A stretch of 10,534 nucleotides of DNA from JBHIER01 sp046760705 [NCBI: bacterium] (GTDB taxonomy: Bacteria; JBHIER01; G020348925): contig JBHIER010000072.1 of assembly GCA_046760705.1 (NCBI GenBank), positions 1-10,534 of the forward strand, written 5' to 3'. This document shows positions 1 to 7,372 of the stretch, one piece after another (the stretch's first letter is position 1; each line of letters starts with the position of its first letter). The position numbers and the translations under genes are program-made. A model generated the notes under the pieces. It ran no database searches. It was not told the DNA's origin and saw only the letters and a list, made by a program, of their open reading frames with translations.

Positions 1-1
1 C

Positions 2-619
2 GTGCAGATTACGGAGAAGTCTCTGAACAGAGAGCTCCCTTTCCACGATGCCGAGGCACAACTGCTCCTCGAGATCGACGGCCACAGGGAGAGCGAAGTG
101 GAGCAGCATTACGAGAAGATCGGGGAGATCTTCCTCAAAAACGGAGCCTTTGACGTCTTCGTAGCCGACAGCAGCCCGGCACAGAGGCGACTCTGGGAGG
201 TGCGCCGTTCGATCTTAGAAGCCCTCAAGGCGGTCAGCCCCATTCTGTGCGGCGAGGATGTGGTGGTGCCGCGCATGGCCATTGCTCCCCTCATTGAGGA
301 GGTGAAGAGAATATCGCAGGGCCACGGCCTCGGAACCGTCTGCTTCGGCCACATCGGGGACGGCAACGTGCACATTGACATCATGAAGAGGGATGCGGAC
401 TACGCTCACTGGCGACGAGTGCTGCCCAATATGGTTGAGGAGATCTTCGACGCCGTCCTCTCCTTAGGGGGTATGATCACAGGGGAGCACGGTATCGGCC
501 TGACCAAGAAGAGATATCTGCCCAAAGCCCTCGGCCGGGCTCAGGTGAAACTGATGAGGCGGGTTAAGAGAGCCTTCGACCCCAATACTATCCTCAATCC
601 AGGAAAGATATTTGAATGA
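2..619 (+). CDS. glcD: Glycolate/D-lactate oxidase FAD subunit, C-terminal part (partial)
   Basis: This is the C-terminal 205 residues of an FAD-linked oxidase of the GlcD/D-lactate dehydrogenase family, which oxidises a 2-hydroxy acid (glycolate or D-lactate) to the 2-oxo acid. The frame is open at the left edge, so the FAD-binding (FAD_binding_4) half of a usual ~460-aa protein lies outside; the GTG at base 2 is not a real start. Visible family signatures are CGEDVVVPR (83-91), FGHIGDGNVHIDI (115-127), GEHGIGLTKK (161-170) and the typical ending FDPNTILNPGKIF (192-204). The GHIGDGNVH histidines belong to the catalytic/metal region of the C-terminal domain. It is the only clear plus-strand gene in the window. 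GlcD genes are often followed by an Fe-S subunit (GlcF), but none follows here. The exact substrate cannot be read from this half. Confidence 0.93.
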   Translation: MQITEKSLNRELPFHDAEAQLLLEIDGHRESEVEQHYEKIGEIFLKNGAFDVFVADSSPAQRRLWEVRRSILEALKAVSPILCGEDVVVPRMAIAPLIEEVKRISQGHGLGTVCFGHIGDGNVHIDIMKRDADYAHWRRVLPNMVEEIFDAVLSLGGMITGEHGIGLTKKRYLPKALGRAQVKLMRRVKRAFDPNTILNPGKIFE

Positions 620-627
620 AGGAGGGG
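619..627 (+). promoter_or_regulatory. Strong Shine-Dalgarno with no gene behind it
   Basis: AAGGAGGGG directly follows the glcD stop codon (617-619) and looks like the ribosome site of a next operon gene. No ATG, GTG or TTG opens a usable frame behind it. The frame from about 630 reads VIEGIDSEL and continues to a TGA near 766 without resembling the [4Fe-4S] motifs expected of GlcF. It may be the scar of a lost downstream subunit gene. This is seen in sequence; the interpretation is inference. Confidence 0.35.
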
Positions 628-781
628 ACGTTATCGAAGGGATAGATTCAGAGCTCACGACACAGGGCAGCAATGACAGTCTATATTATTACATCGTAAA
701 AGTCTGCTTTTTTCGCGAGCTTTTTTCAGGTACCGCCATGGCAATTCCCAGAAGAAGCCCGGGGTGAGGGTGACGGTGACG

Positions 782-883
782 GTCACGAAGCCCGCCCTGT
801 TAGAAAGGGATCTTCTGAAGGGCTCCACCTTATTGAAATGGACATTTCTAACAGGGCCCGTATCGGTTACGGTCCATCGTGAC
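782..883. repeat. Nested palindromic element in the glcD downstream gap
   Basis: The inner arms are a perfect 13-bp inverted repeat, gccctgttagaaa (794-806) and tttctaacagggc (845-857), around a 38-bp spacer. Outer arms gtcacga (782-788) and tcgtgac (877-883) are also perfectly complementary, so the structure is nested over about 100 bp. It is preceded by short tgacgg repeats (769-781) and followed by a GC palindrome around 919-931. It has no coding capacity and no T-tract, so it looks more like a small miniature or dispersed palindromic element than a terminator. The rest of the 620-977 gap holds nothing else I can support. Confidence 0.55.
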
Positions 884-977
884 GTCGATAAAAGAAGAAT
901 AACGTCAGCGAAAGACGAAACGGGCCCCGTTAAATGATTGGTTCAGCCAACATCCTCTTCCGAGAGCATCTAAAGAA

Positions 978-1895
978 TCAACGCCCTGGTCTCGGGCTCA
1001 AGGCCAACTTCCTTATATCGTGAGCCACCTCTTCTCTGTTGCGAATCCAACCCCAGAAATCGTTGAATAAGTCAATGTAGGCGCCTACATTTGAATCGTC
1101 CTTTTCTCTAAACAGAACCAACTCCCATCTGTCCTTTCCGCGATACAATAAGTTCCCGTATGTTCCTCCTTTTATGATAGTACTTACGTCACCGCTCAAC
1201 TGGCTACCTCTAACCCAAATGCTGGGCGGTGACGGGAAGTTCACGGGATGATTGTGTATCTCGATTGTCTCATCTGAATCCTCTACCTCCTCTGGCTTGT
1301 CATAGACAATCGCCTGGGATACTATTCTGAAGGGGCGTAAGATCTTGCTACTCCACCATTCCGCTCCATAAGCCTCTCTGTCTCGAAGGTCTTCCACGAG
1401 CTCAACAAGCGCATCATCATCAAATAGTATGGCCTCTGCGCTCTCAGGTTCTATTCTTCTTTCTTCCCCATTTTTTTCATACCGGAGTGATGCGTCGTAC
1501 TTTTTCAGAAGATGTCTAAGTTCCAGAAGGTTTCTTCTTGCAAGTTCTACAGCGATGTCGCCTGTTGGGAGTTCGTATGATTGCTCCCTTAGTGTGCAGA
1601 TAGATTCGCCTATCTTATCATAATAGGTGCGGATATTTGCTTTAATCTCGAAGGGTAATCTCGTATCAATAACAACAATCTTGTCAAGCGCTGGGTATTC
1701 AACCCTCTGGACCACACTATCCTTAACAGGCAGTTTGGCGTTAATCTCAATATTCAATCTCTCAGCAGCCCGGGTCATCTCATATACCTTGTTTAGAGCA
1801 GAAGTGGGGAATGTGACTTGATAGCTCTCTTTGAAGAAGGTGATAGGTTTCATGCCATACTTAACCATCACTGGGTCCAAGGCTTTGCTTTTCAT
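978..1895 (-). CDS. Hypothetical protein, 305 aa, unrecognised
   Basis: The frame is long and clean, with an ATG start and TGA stop, and I do not recognise its family. The protein is soluble-looking, with no signal peptide or membrane segment. Its middle (about 85-180) is rich in charged helix-forming stretches (YYDKIGESICTL, ELARRNLLELRHLLKKYDAS, DDDALVELVEDLRDRE). The C-terminal third is more beta-like and aromatic, with WWSSKILRPFRIV, IHNHPVNFPSPPSIWVRG and FNDFWGWIRNREEV. No catalytic motif stands out. Ribosome sites before Met1 and before later candidate starts (Met10, Met15) are all weak, so the start is uncertain. The gene sits between nrdR (65 bp upstream, same strand) and the convergent glcD. 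Its bases are more AT-rich than those of its neighbours, which hints at an acquired gene. Function is not assignable. Confidence 0.72.
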   Translation of the reverse strand: MKSKALDPVMVKYGMKPITFFKESYQVTFPTSALNKVYEMTRAAERLNIEINAKLPVKDSVVQRVEYPALDKIVVIDTRLPFEIKANIRTYYDKIGESICTLREQSYELPTGDIAVELARRNLLELRHLLKKYDASLRYEKNGEERRIEPESAEAILFDDDALVELVEDLRDREAYGAEWWSSKILRPFRIVSQAIVYDKPEEVEDSDETIEIHNHPVNFPSPPSIWVRGSQLSGDVSTIIKGGTYGNLLYRGKDRWELVLFREKDDSNVGAYIDLFNDFWGWIRNREEVAHDIRKLALSPRPGR

Positions 1896-1919
1896 GGTAG
1901 AATATGTTCTCTGCCGGGA

Positions 1920-1954
1920 GGTGGCGTTTCACTTCGGTGGGACCGGAGCCACCG
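1920..1954 (-). other. Hairpin-forming sequence after nrdR
   Basis: The gap after the nrdR stop contains CGGTGG/CCACCG arms (1935-1940 and 1949-1954) with an 8-nt loop. A competing longer pairing joins ggtggc (1920-1925) with gccacc (1948-1953). Neither is followed by a T-run on the minus strand, so a classical intrinsic terminator is not supported. It could be a transcript-stabilising or attenuating fold. Confidence 0.35.
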
Positions 1955-1960
1955 GCCATC

Positions 1961-2410
1961 TCACTTGAGCAGTCTCTTCAGCTCTTTCATAAACTGACCG
2001 ATATCCTTGAACTGGCGGTAGACAGAGGCGAACCGCACGTAGGCCACCTCGTCTACGTCGTGCAGTTTATTCATCACACGTTTCCCGATTTCCCTGGACT
2101 TGATTTCGGTCTGCGACAGGTTCTGCAGTTCGTTTTCGATCTCTTCGACAACTGTCTCAATCTGATCCAGGCTCACCGGCCGTTTTTTGCAGGCGGTGAC
2201 GATACCGGCCATCAGTTTTTGTCGGTCGAAGGGCTCTCGTCGGCCATCCCTTTTGACCACCGTCAAGACGACCGACTCGATATATTCGTACGTCGTGTAT
2301 CGCTTTTTACAGTCGAGGCATTCCCGGCGGCGGCGGGTAGCTTTGCCATAGCGGGCCGAGCGCGTGTCGACCACCCTGTCTCTGGGGGAACCGCAAAAGG
2401 GGCACTTCAT
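1961..2410 (-). CDS. nrdR: Transcriptional repressor NrdR
   Basis: NrdR is the zinc-ribbon/ATP-cone repressor of ribonucleotide reductase operons. The 149-aa product has the family's usual length. The zinc ribbon is complete, with CPFC at 3-6 and CLDC at 31-34, followed by the KKRYTTYE stretch. The ATP-cone domain starts around residue 50 (VVKRDGRREPFDRQKL) and runs to about 140; it senses ATP/dATP. The frame extends 18 codons further upstream, but MKCPFCGS is the conserved start and GAGGAGG lies 5-6 bases before this ATG, so I place the start at 2410. It is the last gene of the TPR-rpiB-glyA-nrdR run, 37 bp behind glyA. No ribonucleotide reductase gene or NrdR box is visible in the window, so its targets lie elsewhere. 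Confidence 0.96.
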   Translation of the reverse strand: MKCPFCGSPRDRVVDTRSARYGKATRRRRECLDCKKRYTTYEYIESVVLTVVKRDGRREPFDRQKLMAGIVTACKKRPVSLDQIETVVEEIENELQNLSQTEIKSREIGKRVMNKLHDVDEVAYVRFASVYRQFKDIGQFMKELKRLLK

Positions 2411-2447
2411 ATCAACCTCCTCAAAATCGAACCTGCCCGGAGAGGGA

Positions 2448-3692
2448 TCATCCCAACTGGGCATACAGGGGAAACTGCTCGCACAGGGCCCTCACCTCGT
2501 GGCGCACCTTCTCATAGACCGCCTCATTTCCGATATTGCGGATCACTTCAGCGATCCATCCTCCCACCATCCTCATCTCCGGCTCTCTCATCCCCCTGGT
2601 GGTCAGAGCCGGCGTGCCGATCCGGATGCCGCTGGGGTTGAAAGGCGTCCTTTTGTCAAAGGGCACCATGTTCTTATTGCAGGTGATATTTGCTTCGTCC
2701 AGAGCGTTCTCGGCCTCTTTGCCCGTCACCCCTTTGTTGGTCAAGTCGATCAGAATGAGGTGGTTATCTGTTCCCCCAGAGACCAAATCGAACCCGTGGG
2801 CTAAGAGTTCTTCAGCCAAGGCCTTAGCGTTCTTGACGATCTGTTTGGCATACCCCTTGAAGCTCGGTTGCATGGCCTCCTTGAAAGCTACGGCCTTGGC
2901 GGCATTGACGTGATCGTGGGGACCACCTTGCAGACCAGGGAAGACGGCCCGATCGATCTCCTTGGCAAATTTCTCCTTGCACATGATGATGGCCCCTCGA
3001 GGACCGCGCAGAGTCTTGTGGGTTGTGGTGGTCACCACGTCAGTGAAGGGGAATGGGCTCTGATGGACACCGCCGACGATGAGCCCGGCAACGTGGGCGA
3101 TGTCGGCCATGCTCACGGCTCCGACTTCTTGAGCCACCTGGTGAAAAACTGTGAAATCGATCTCTCTGGGATATGCCGTCGCTCCCGAGAGGATGAGCCT
3201 GGGCCGTTCCTTGAGAGCGATCTCCCTCAGTTGGTCGTAATCGATGAGATGGCTCTGGGGATCAACCCCGTATTGGATGAAATTGTACGCCTTTCCCGAA
3301 AAGTTCACCGGATGGCCGTGAGTCAAGTGGCCACCATGGGCCAGATTCATGCCCATGATTGTATCATTAAATTCCAACAACCCTACGTAAACGGCAATGT
3401 TGGCCGGACTTCCAGAATAGGGCTGGACATTGACGTGCTCGGCCCCGAAGAGTTGCTTGGCCCGCTCAATGGCCAGATCCTCGGCCATGTCGATGTACTT
3501 GTTGCCACCGTAGTAGCGCTTGTGGGGGTAGCCCTCCGAATACTTATTGGTCATCACGCTGCCCAAGGCTTCTAAGACTGCGGGGCTGACAAAGTTCTCC
3601 GAGGGGATCAGCTCCAGACCGTAGCGCTGCCGATCTATCTCACCCCGGATCGAGGCGGCAATCTCAGGGTCGACCTGTCTTAAATACTTCAA
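2448..3692 (-). CDS. glyA: Serine hydroxymethyltransferase
   Basis: This PLP enzyme interconverts serine plus tetrahydrofolate with glycine plus 5,10-methylene-tetrahydrofolate, and is the main source of one-carbon units. The 414-aa length fits the bacterial family. Signatures are [18 protein letters not shown] (29-46), the [15 protein letters not shown] segment (49-63), the cofactor-contacting [11 protein letters not shown] (195-205) and the PLP lysine K226 in [13 protein letters not shown]. The C-terminus carries the [14 protein letters not shown] motif. The start appears to be TTG at 3692. No ATG or GTG exists in frame between there and the rpiB stop, and [12 protein letters not shown] aligns with the usual N-terminus. 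An AAAGAGG-type ribosome site lies 8 bases upstream. It follows rpiB by 29 bp and precedes nrdR, an arrangement common in bacteria. Confidence 0.98.
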   Translation of the reverse strand: MKYLRQVDPEIAASIRGEIDRQRYGLELIPSENFVSPAVLEALGSVMTNKYSEGYPHKRYYGGNKYIDMAEDLAIERAKQLFGAEHVNVQPYSGSPANIAVYVGLLEFNDTIMGMNLAHGGHLTHGHPVNFSGKAYNFIQYGVDPQSHLIDYDQLREIALKERPRLILSGATAYPREIDFTVFHQVAQEVGAVSMADIAHVAGLIVGGVHQSPFPFTDVVTTTTHKTLRGPRGAIIMCKEKFAKEIDRAVFPGLQGGPHDHVNAAKAVAFKEAMQPSFKGYAKQIVKNAKALAEELLAHGFDLVSGGTDNHLILIDLTNKGVTGKEAENALDEANITCNKNMVPFDKRTPFNPSGIRIGTPALTTRGMREPEMRMVGGWIAEVIRNIGNEAVYEKVRHEVRALCEQFPLYAQLG

Positions 3693-3721
3693 CGGACCTG
3701 CCTCTTTCTCAACAAAACGGG

Positions 3722-4177
3722 TTAAGAATGAAGGGGCCGCTCCCTTTCGTAGGTCGCAATCTTATCCAGACGCCGCCGATGGCGGCCACCCCCAAAAGGA
3801 GTGGACAGCCATACTGTAACAATGTCCAGGGCCAATTCTGTCTCGGTGATTCTCCCGCCCAGAACGAGGATGTTGGCGTCATTGTGGGTCCGGCTGAATT
3901 CAGCCATTCTCACAGAAGTACAGAGAGCAGCCCGAATACCCGGAATCCTGTTGGCCAGTATCGACATGCCTATGCCCGAACCACAAATTAAAATGCCCCG
4001 ATCACACTCTCCCCGGGCTACCGCTTCCGCGGCAGGAAATCCGTAATCGGGGTAATCCACCGAATCCTCAGACTCAGTCCCAAAATCAACATACCGGTGG
4101 CCGGACAGTTCCAACAGATTCTTTATCGATCCCTTGAGGAGATACCCAGCATGGTCACAAGCGATGGCGATTTTCAT
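3722..4177 (-). CDS. rpiB: Ribose-5-phosphate isomerase B
   Basis: RpiB interconverts ribose 5-phosphate and ribulose 5-phosphate in the non-oxidative pentose phosphate pathway. The 151-aa protein has the full RpiB/LacAB fold pattern: [11 protein letters not shown] at the N-terminus (D8, H9), the active-site cysteine C65 in [14 protein letters not shown]82 after GI, and H98 in [15 protein letters not shown]. All expected catalytic and phosphate-binding positions are present. Its ATG lies 2 bases after the TPR-gene stop, which implies translational coupling, and its own ribosome site is weak. Supplying pentose phosphate beside glyA and nrdR fits a nucleotide-precursor theme. LacB-type galactose 6-phosphate isomerase is an alternative family name, but nothing here points to lactose metabolism. 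Confidence 0.96.
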   Translation of the reverse strand: MKIAIACDHAGYLLKGSIKNLLELSGHRYVDFGTESEDSVDYPDYGFPAAEAVARGECDRGILICGSGIGMSILANRIPGIRAALCTSVRMAEFSRTHNDANILVLGGRITETELALDIVTVWLSTPFGGGRHRRRLDKIATYERERPLHS

Positions 4178-4179
4178 GT

Positions 4180-5541
4180 TTATTCATTATCTTCTTCGGG
4201 TTCTCTATCTCCTTCCTGACCTCCATGAAAAAACCTCTGCTCATCCGTGGGTGTGAATTGTTTGAGATACTCCTTCTTCCCTTCAGCGTATCTCCTCCAC
4301 TCGGGATCTTTCATCGCTTTCTCAAACTCTTCCACAGCCTTTTCAAAAACAAGAGCCCATTTGTACGGGACTCTCCCTTTTTCATCGATATGCGGCGTGG
4401 CCCGAGCCTCGTAGATCTCGCCGTAGACGACATGGGCGTATCCATAATCTGAATCCAGCTTGATCGCTCTCTTGACGTATCGCTCAGCCGCATCGAACTG
4501 GCCCATCTCGTTATAGGCTGAGGCTAAATCGGCATAGCCCTTCTTGTTCTTTGGGTCAAGTCCGATCACCTTTTTGTAGGCTGCTATCGCTTCGGCATTC
4601 TTCTTCAAATTGAGGTAACTGCCGCCCAAATATTGGTACGCCAAAACGTTCTCAGCCTCCAGCTCGATCAAATGTGTCAGTGATTCAATGGCTTTCTCAT
4701 TTTCGCCAAGATCGTAGTACTGTTTCCCCAAATTGAGCATGGCTTCGGTGTCAGTGGAATCGAGTTTGAGATAATTGAGATAGATATTGGGCAATTTAAC
4801 ATCCATCTCGTTGCGTTTATACAGGCTGACCAAGGTGGGCAGATCGCCCTGCAACTGGGTCTCAAGCGCTTCAATCTTGGTGGTATACTCCTTCACTCTT
4901 GAATCCTCCTGGCCCTTTTCGGCCAGAGCTTTCTTTCGCTCCTCAATGAGACGATCTCTCGCCTTCAAATCGACCTCTACAGCCTGTTCATACTGCTCAA
5001 TGGCTCCTTCTTCGTTCCCGTATTTTAGGTACAGGGTCGCCAGGATGCGATTGTACTGGGACTCCTCGGGGAAATCAGCCACAACGATCTCGTACTCGGG
5101 GATTGCTTCTTCCTCCAAGCCCTTGGCGAAGAGTACGTAGGCCAGTCCCCGATGGAAATACTTGTTTTCGGGATCGACCTCGAGGCCACTCTCATACACC
5201 ATCTGAGCATTGTCAAAATCCTGAAGCCGAACGTAGCTGTCGGCCAGATAGAAGTAGGCATTGGTGTAGCTCGAATCGATCTCAATCACCTTGTGCAGCG
5301 GCTCAAGGGCCTCACTGTACATTCTATTTTTCCAAAACTCATATCCCTGGCTGTAGTACTTCTTTCGCAAAGCAAGTTGTGTAGAGTCAAGCTGAGCCTG
5401 TTGGCCCCCCTTCTCCTGAACCGTCTCGCCCTGTTGCATATTCTTGCTGGACGCGCACGGTGAAAAGAATGATACGAGGAAGAGGGCCGACATGACCAGT
5501 AGTAAACTCAGGGTGACATCTTTTTTCCGCATTCCTTTCAT
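4180..5541 (-). CDS. TPR-repeat protein with signal/lipoprotein-like N-terminus
   Basis: The product is a 453-aa protein dominated by tetratricopeptide repeats. From the chosen start, residues 4-7 (RKK) and 9-27 form a basic-hydrophobic signal sequence ending in SFFSPC. C29 could be a lipidated cysteine, although the lipobox is poor. TPR units are recognisable at about 60-92, 94-127, 128-161 and 163-195, and again at 266-297, 298-331 and 332-365. A charged helical, probably coiled-coil insert lies at about 192-232. The acidic tail ([11 protein letters not shown]) is unstructured-looking. The frame is open back to 5634, but a candidate promoter lies at 5606-5634 and ribosome-like AAGGAG stretches sit just before 5541, favouring ATG 5541; ATG 5532 is also possible. 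Such proteins are scaffolds for envelope complexes, and the specific partner is unknown. It is the first gene of the run leading to rpiB. Confidence 0.88.
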   Translation of the reverse strand: MKGMRKKDVTLSLLLVMSALFLVSFFSPCASSKNMQQGETVQEKGGQQAQLDSTQLALRKKYYSQGYEFWKNRMYSEALEPLHKVIEIDSSYTNAYFYLADSYVRLQDFDNAQMVYESGLEVDPENKYFHRGLAYVLFAKGLEEEAIPEYEIVVADFPEESQYNRILATLYLKYGNEEGAIEQYEQAVEVDLKARDRLIEERKKALAEKGQEDSRVKEYTTKIEALETQLQGDLPTLVSLYKRNEMDVKLPNIYLNYLKLDSTDTEAMLNLGKQYYDLGENEKAIESLTHLIELEAENVLAYQYLGGSYLNLKKNAEAIAAYKKVIGLDPKNKKGYADLASAYNEMGQFDAAERYVKRAIKLDSDYGYAHVVYGEIYEARATPHIDEKGRVPYKWALVFEKAVEEFEKAMKDPEWRRYAEGKKEYLKQFTPTDEQRFFHGGQEGDREPEEDNE

Positions 5542-5605
5542 CTCCTTTTTCTCCTTAAGCTTTGATTGATCTCCCCTCCATCCCCTCTGTTCCGCGTCGG
5601 CCCTT

Positions 5606-5634
5606 AAGGTACACATTTTCAGGAGCGAAGTCAA
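5606..5634 (-). promoter_or_regulatory. Candidate sigma70-type promoter for the TPR-rpiB-glyA-nrdR run
   Basis: On the minus strand TTGACT (5634-5629) is separated by exactly 17 bases from TACCTT (5611-5606). The -35 matches 5 of 6 consensus bases and the -10 matches 3 of 6. Transcription would begin near 5599, leaving a leader of about 58 bases before ATG 5541. It lies between the hairpin repeats and the TPR gene, the expected place for an operon promoter. Prediction only. Confidence 0.4.
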
Positions 5635-5664
5635 CCAATTTTCACCGCTGGTGCGGTTGGCTCC

Positions 5665-5736
5665 CAGGGCTGGTGAGCCCCTCAGGGCTAGTGAGCCCCT
5701 CAGGGCTGGTGAGCCCTCTCGGGGCTGGTGAGCCCC
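5665..5736. repeat. Four tandem hairpin units spanning the stop codon of the leuB-type gene
   Basis: Four near-identical units share the core gggct-ggtg-agccc, which is itself a small hairpin (5-6-bp stem, 4-nt loop). The cores ggtgagccc start at 5672, 5690 (agtgagccc), 5708 and 5727, so the spacing is 18, 18 and 19 bases. The two right-hand units are translated as the last residues of the dehydrogenase, and its TGA (5702-5700) lies at a unit junction. The other two are just downstream. The array may act as a weak terminator or transcript-end stabiliser, or be a replication-slippage expansion. Confidence 0.8.
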
Positions 5737-6791
5737 GCGGCCACCATGTCCCCAATCTCAGAGGTGGTCAAGCCGCTGTCCGCGGAGAGGGAAGCGATCC
5801 GTTTTGAGGCCAGGAGATGCTCCACCCTCCTCCCTATCCGCCGGGCCCCAGTACCTTCCCCCAGGAAGTCGAGCATCATTCGCACCGCATCGATGGTGGC
5901 CAAGGGATTGGCCACATTTTTACCGGCATATTTGGGGGCAGAGCCGTGAATAGGTTCAAACATGGACACCTGACCCGGATGAAGGTTGCCTGAGGCAGCA
6001 ATGCCCATCCCCCCTTGGAGCATGGCCCCCAGATCGGTGATGATATCCCCAAACATGTTGTTGACCACAATGACATCGAACCACTCCGGATTCTTGATCA
6101 TCCACATCGTGGCGGCATCGACGTAGGCGTGATCTTTTTCGATGTCCTCGTATTCCTGGCCGATTTCTTCAAATGTTCGGGTCCACAAATCCATAGCTCG
6201 GACGGCGTTGGCCTTGTCCACCAGAGTTAACTTTTTGATTTTATTCCGCTTACGAGCCAGCTCAAAAGCATACCGGATGACTCTCTCCACCCCTTTTCTG
6301 GTAAAGATCATCTCCTGGATAGCCACCTCGTCCGGAGTTCCCTTCTTCAAAAAACCCCCAATACCGGCGTAAAGATCCTCAGTATTCTCCCGGACGACCA
6401 CAAAGTCGATATCCTGGCAGGTTTTATCCTTCAACGGACAGAGGTGTTCGGCGTAGAGTTTGATCGGCCTCAGATTGACATACAGATCGAGTTTGAACCG
6501 GAGACCGCCGATGATGGCCATCTCTACGAGACCAACCTCAACCCGGGGGTCGCCGATGGCTCCGACCAGGATGGCGTCGAACTTCCGAAGTTCATCGAAG
6601 ATCGGCTCCGGCATAAGTTCTCCGGTGTCCAGGTAGTGCTGCGTACAGTAAGGATACTCGACAAGTTCTGTGCGGAAGTGCTCCAGCGATGCCACCTCCT
6701 TCAACACCTTGAGACCCTCACGAACCACTTCTGGTCCGATACCATCCCCAGGAAAAACCGCTATCTTGTAGACTTTCTTATCCTTAGCCAT
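5700..6791 (-). CDS. leuB: 3-Isopropylmalate dehydrogenase (isocitrate/isopropylmalate dehydrogenase family)
   Basis: This NAD(P)-dependent beta-decarboxylating dehydrogenase most likely converts 3-isopropylmalate to 2-oxoisocaproate in leucine synthesis. From ATG 6791 it has 363 aa. Motifs are [13 protein letters not shown] (10-22), the substrate-loop arginines in [13 protein letters not shown] (97-109), [10 protein letters not shown] (134-143), LVDKANA with catalytic K193, the metal aspartates of FGDIITD (247-253) and the nucleotide-loop [15 protein letters not shown] (282-296). RENTEDLY, rather than the RELTGG of classical LeuB, is shared with archaeal-type IPMDH, homoisocitrate and isocitrate dehydrogenases, so the substrate is inferred from adjacent leuC-leuD. 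A GTG at 6800 is possible, but AGGA at 6802-6805 is better spaced for the ATG. The last ~11 residues ([11 protein letters not shown]) are encoded by the 18/19-bp hairpin repeats, not by conserved family sequence. It follows leuD by 83 bp. Confidence 0.9.
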   Translation of the reverse strand: MAKDKKVYKIAVFPGDGIGPEVVREGLKVLKEVASLEHFRTELVEYPYCTQHYLDTGELMPEPIFDELRKFDAILVGAIGDPRVEVGLVEMAIIGGLRFKLDLYVNLRPIKLYAEHLCPLKDKTCQDIDFVVVRENTEDLYAGIGGFLKKGTPDEVAIQEMIFTRKGVERVIRYAFELARKRNKIKKLTLVDKANAVRAMDLWTRTFEEIGQEYEDIEKDHAYVDAATMWMIKNPEWFDVIVVNNMFGDIITDLGAMLQGGMGIAASGNLHPGQVSMFEPIHGSAPKYAGKNVANPLATIDAVRMMLDFLGEGTGARRIGRRVEHLLASKRIASLSADSGLTTSEIGDMVAAGLTSPERAHQP

Positions 6792-6874
6792 GGTTTTCAC
6801 ATCCTACTTTTTGGACTGAAGATTTTAAGGTCAAGTTCCGTCCGACCTCCAACGAACGATCCCCTCGAAAAGCC

Positions 6875-7372
6875 TTACATGTTGGACAGTCTTGAGGCCA
6901 CGTATCTCATCAATCCTCCTTCGGCGACGATCCTCTCAATAAAGTCCGGGAAGAGTTCCGTCCTGAAGGACAGGTTCTTCGACAGGTTGACGATCGTTCC
7001 GGCTGCCGGGTCGACTTCCACCTGGTCGCCATCCTCAATGTTGTCCACCGCCTTGGGGCACTCGAAAATGGGCAGACCAATATTGATCGCATTTCGATAG
7101 AAGATGCGGGCGAAGCTTTTGGCGATGACAGAGGAGGCACCGGCGGCTTTGATGGCCAGGGGTGCGATCTCCCGAGAGCTGCCGCAGCCGAAGTTGGTCT
7201 CGGCCACGATCATGTCCCCGGATTTCACCTTCTGAGCGAAATCGGGATCGAGATCTTCGAGGCAATGTTTGGCCAGCTCATCCGGTTCGGAGATGTTGGC
7301 GTACCGTCCTGGGATGATGACGTCGGTGTCGACATTCTTGCCGTATTTCCAGGCCCGCCCTCTCAGAACCAC
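6875..7372 (-). CDS. leuD: 3-Isopropylmalate dehydratase small subunit
   Basis: LeuD pairs with LeuC to isomerise 2-isopropylmalate to 3-isopropylmalate. The 165-aa length is that of the short archaeal/HacB-type small subunit, not the ~200-aa enterobacterial form. Signatures are [21 protein letters not shown] (4-24) and the conserved swivel-domain loop NFGCGSSRE (60-68), followed by [16 protein letters not shown]. The start is GTG at 7372, directly abutting the leuC TAG with no spacer. Its ribosome site GAGGAGG lies inside the last codons of leuC (around 7380-7386, encoding PEEV), so the two subunits are almost certainly translationally coupled. Substrates such as homoaconitate or citraconate (2,3-dimethylmalate-type family members) cannot be excluded by sequence alone. 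Confidence 0.95.
   Translation of the reverse strand: MVLRGRAWKYGKNVDTDVIIPGRYANISEPDELAKHCLEDLDPDFAQKVKSGDMIVAETNFGCGSSREIAPLAIKAAGASSVIAKSFARIFYRNAINIGLPIFECPKAVDNIEDGDQVEVDPAAGTIVNLSKNLSFRTELFPDFIERIVAEGGLMRYVASRLSNM

Noticed and set aside
706-726. Two T-rich tracts (gctttttt twice) as an intrinsic terminator for glcD
   Set aside because: They form a direct repeat rather than a GC-rich stem followed by Ts; no stable hairpin precedes them.
1904-2641. 245-codon plus-strand open frame
   Set aside because: It lies opposite nrdR and the end of glyA, both of which have complete family motifs; its translation has no recognisable features and is a shadow frame.
2868-3575. 235-codon plus-strand open frame
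   Set aside because: It is fully antisense to the conserved core of glyA and explained by that gene's codon composition.
5665-5736. Tandem repeats considered as a CRISPR array
   Set aside because: Units are contiguous with 18-19-base spacing and no unique spacers; no cas genes are present.
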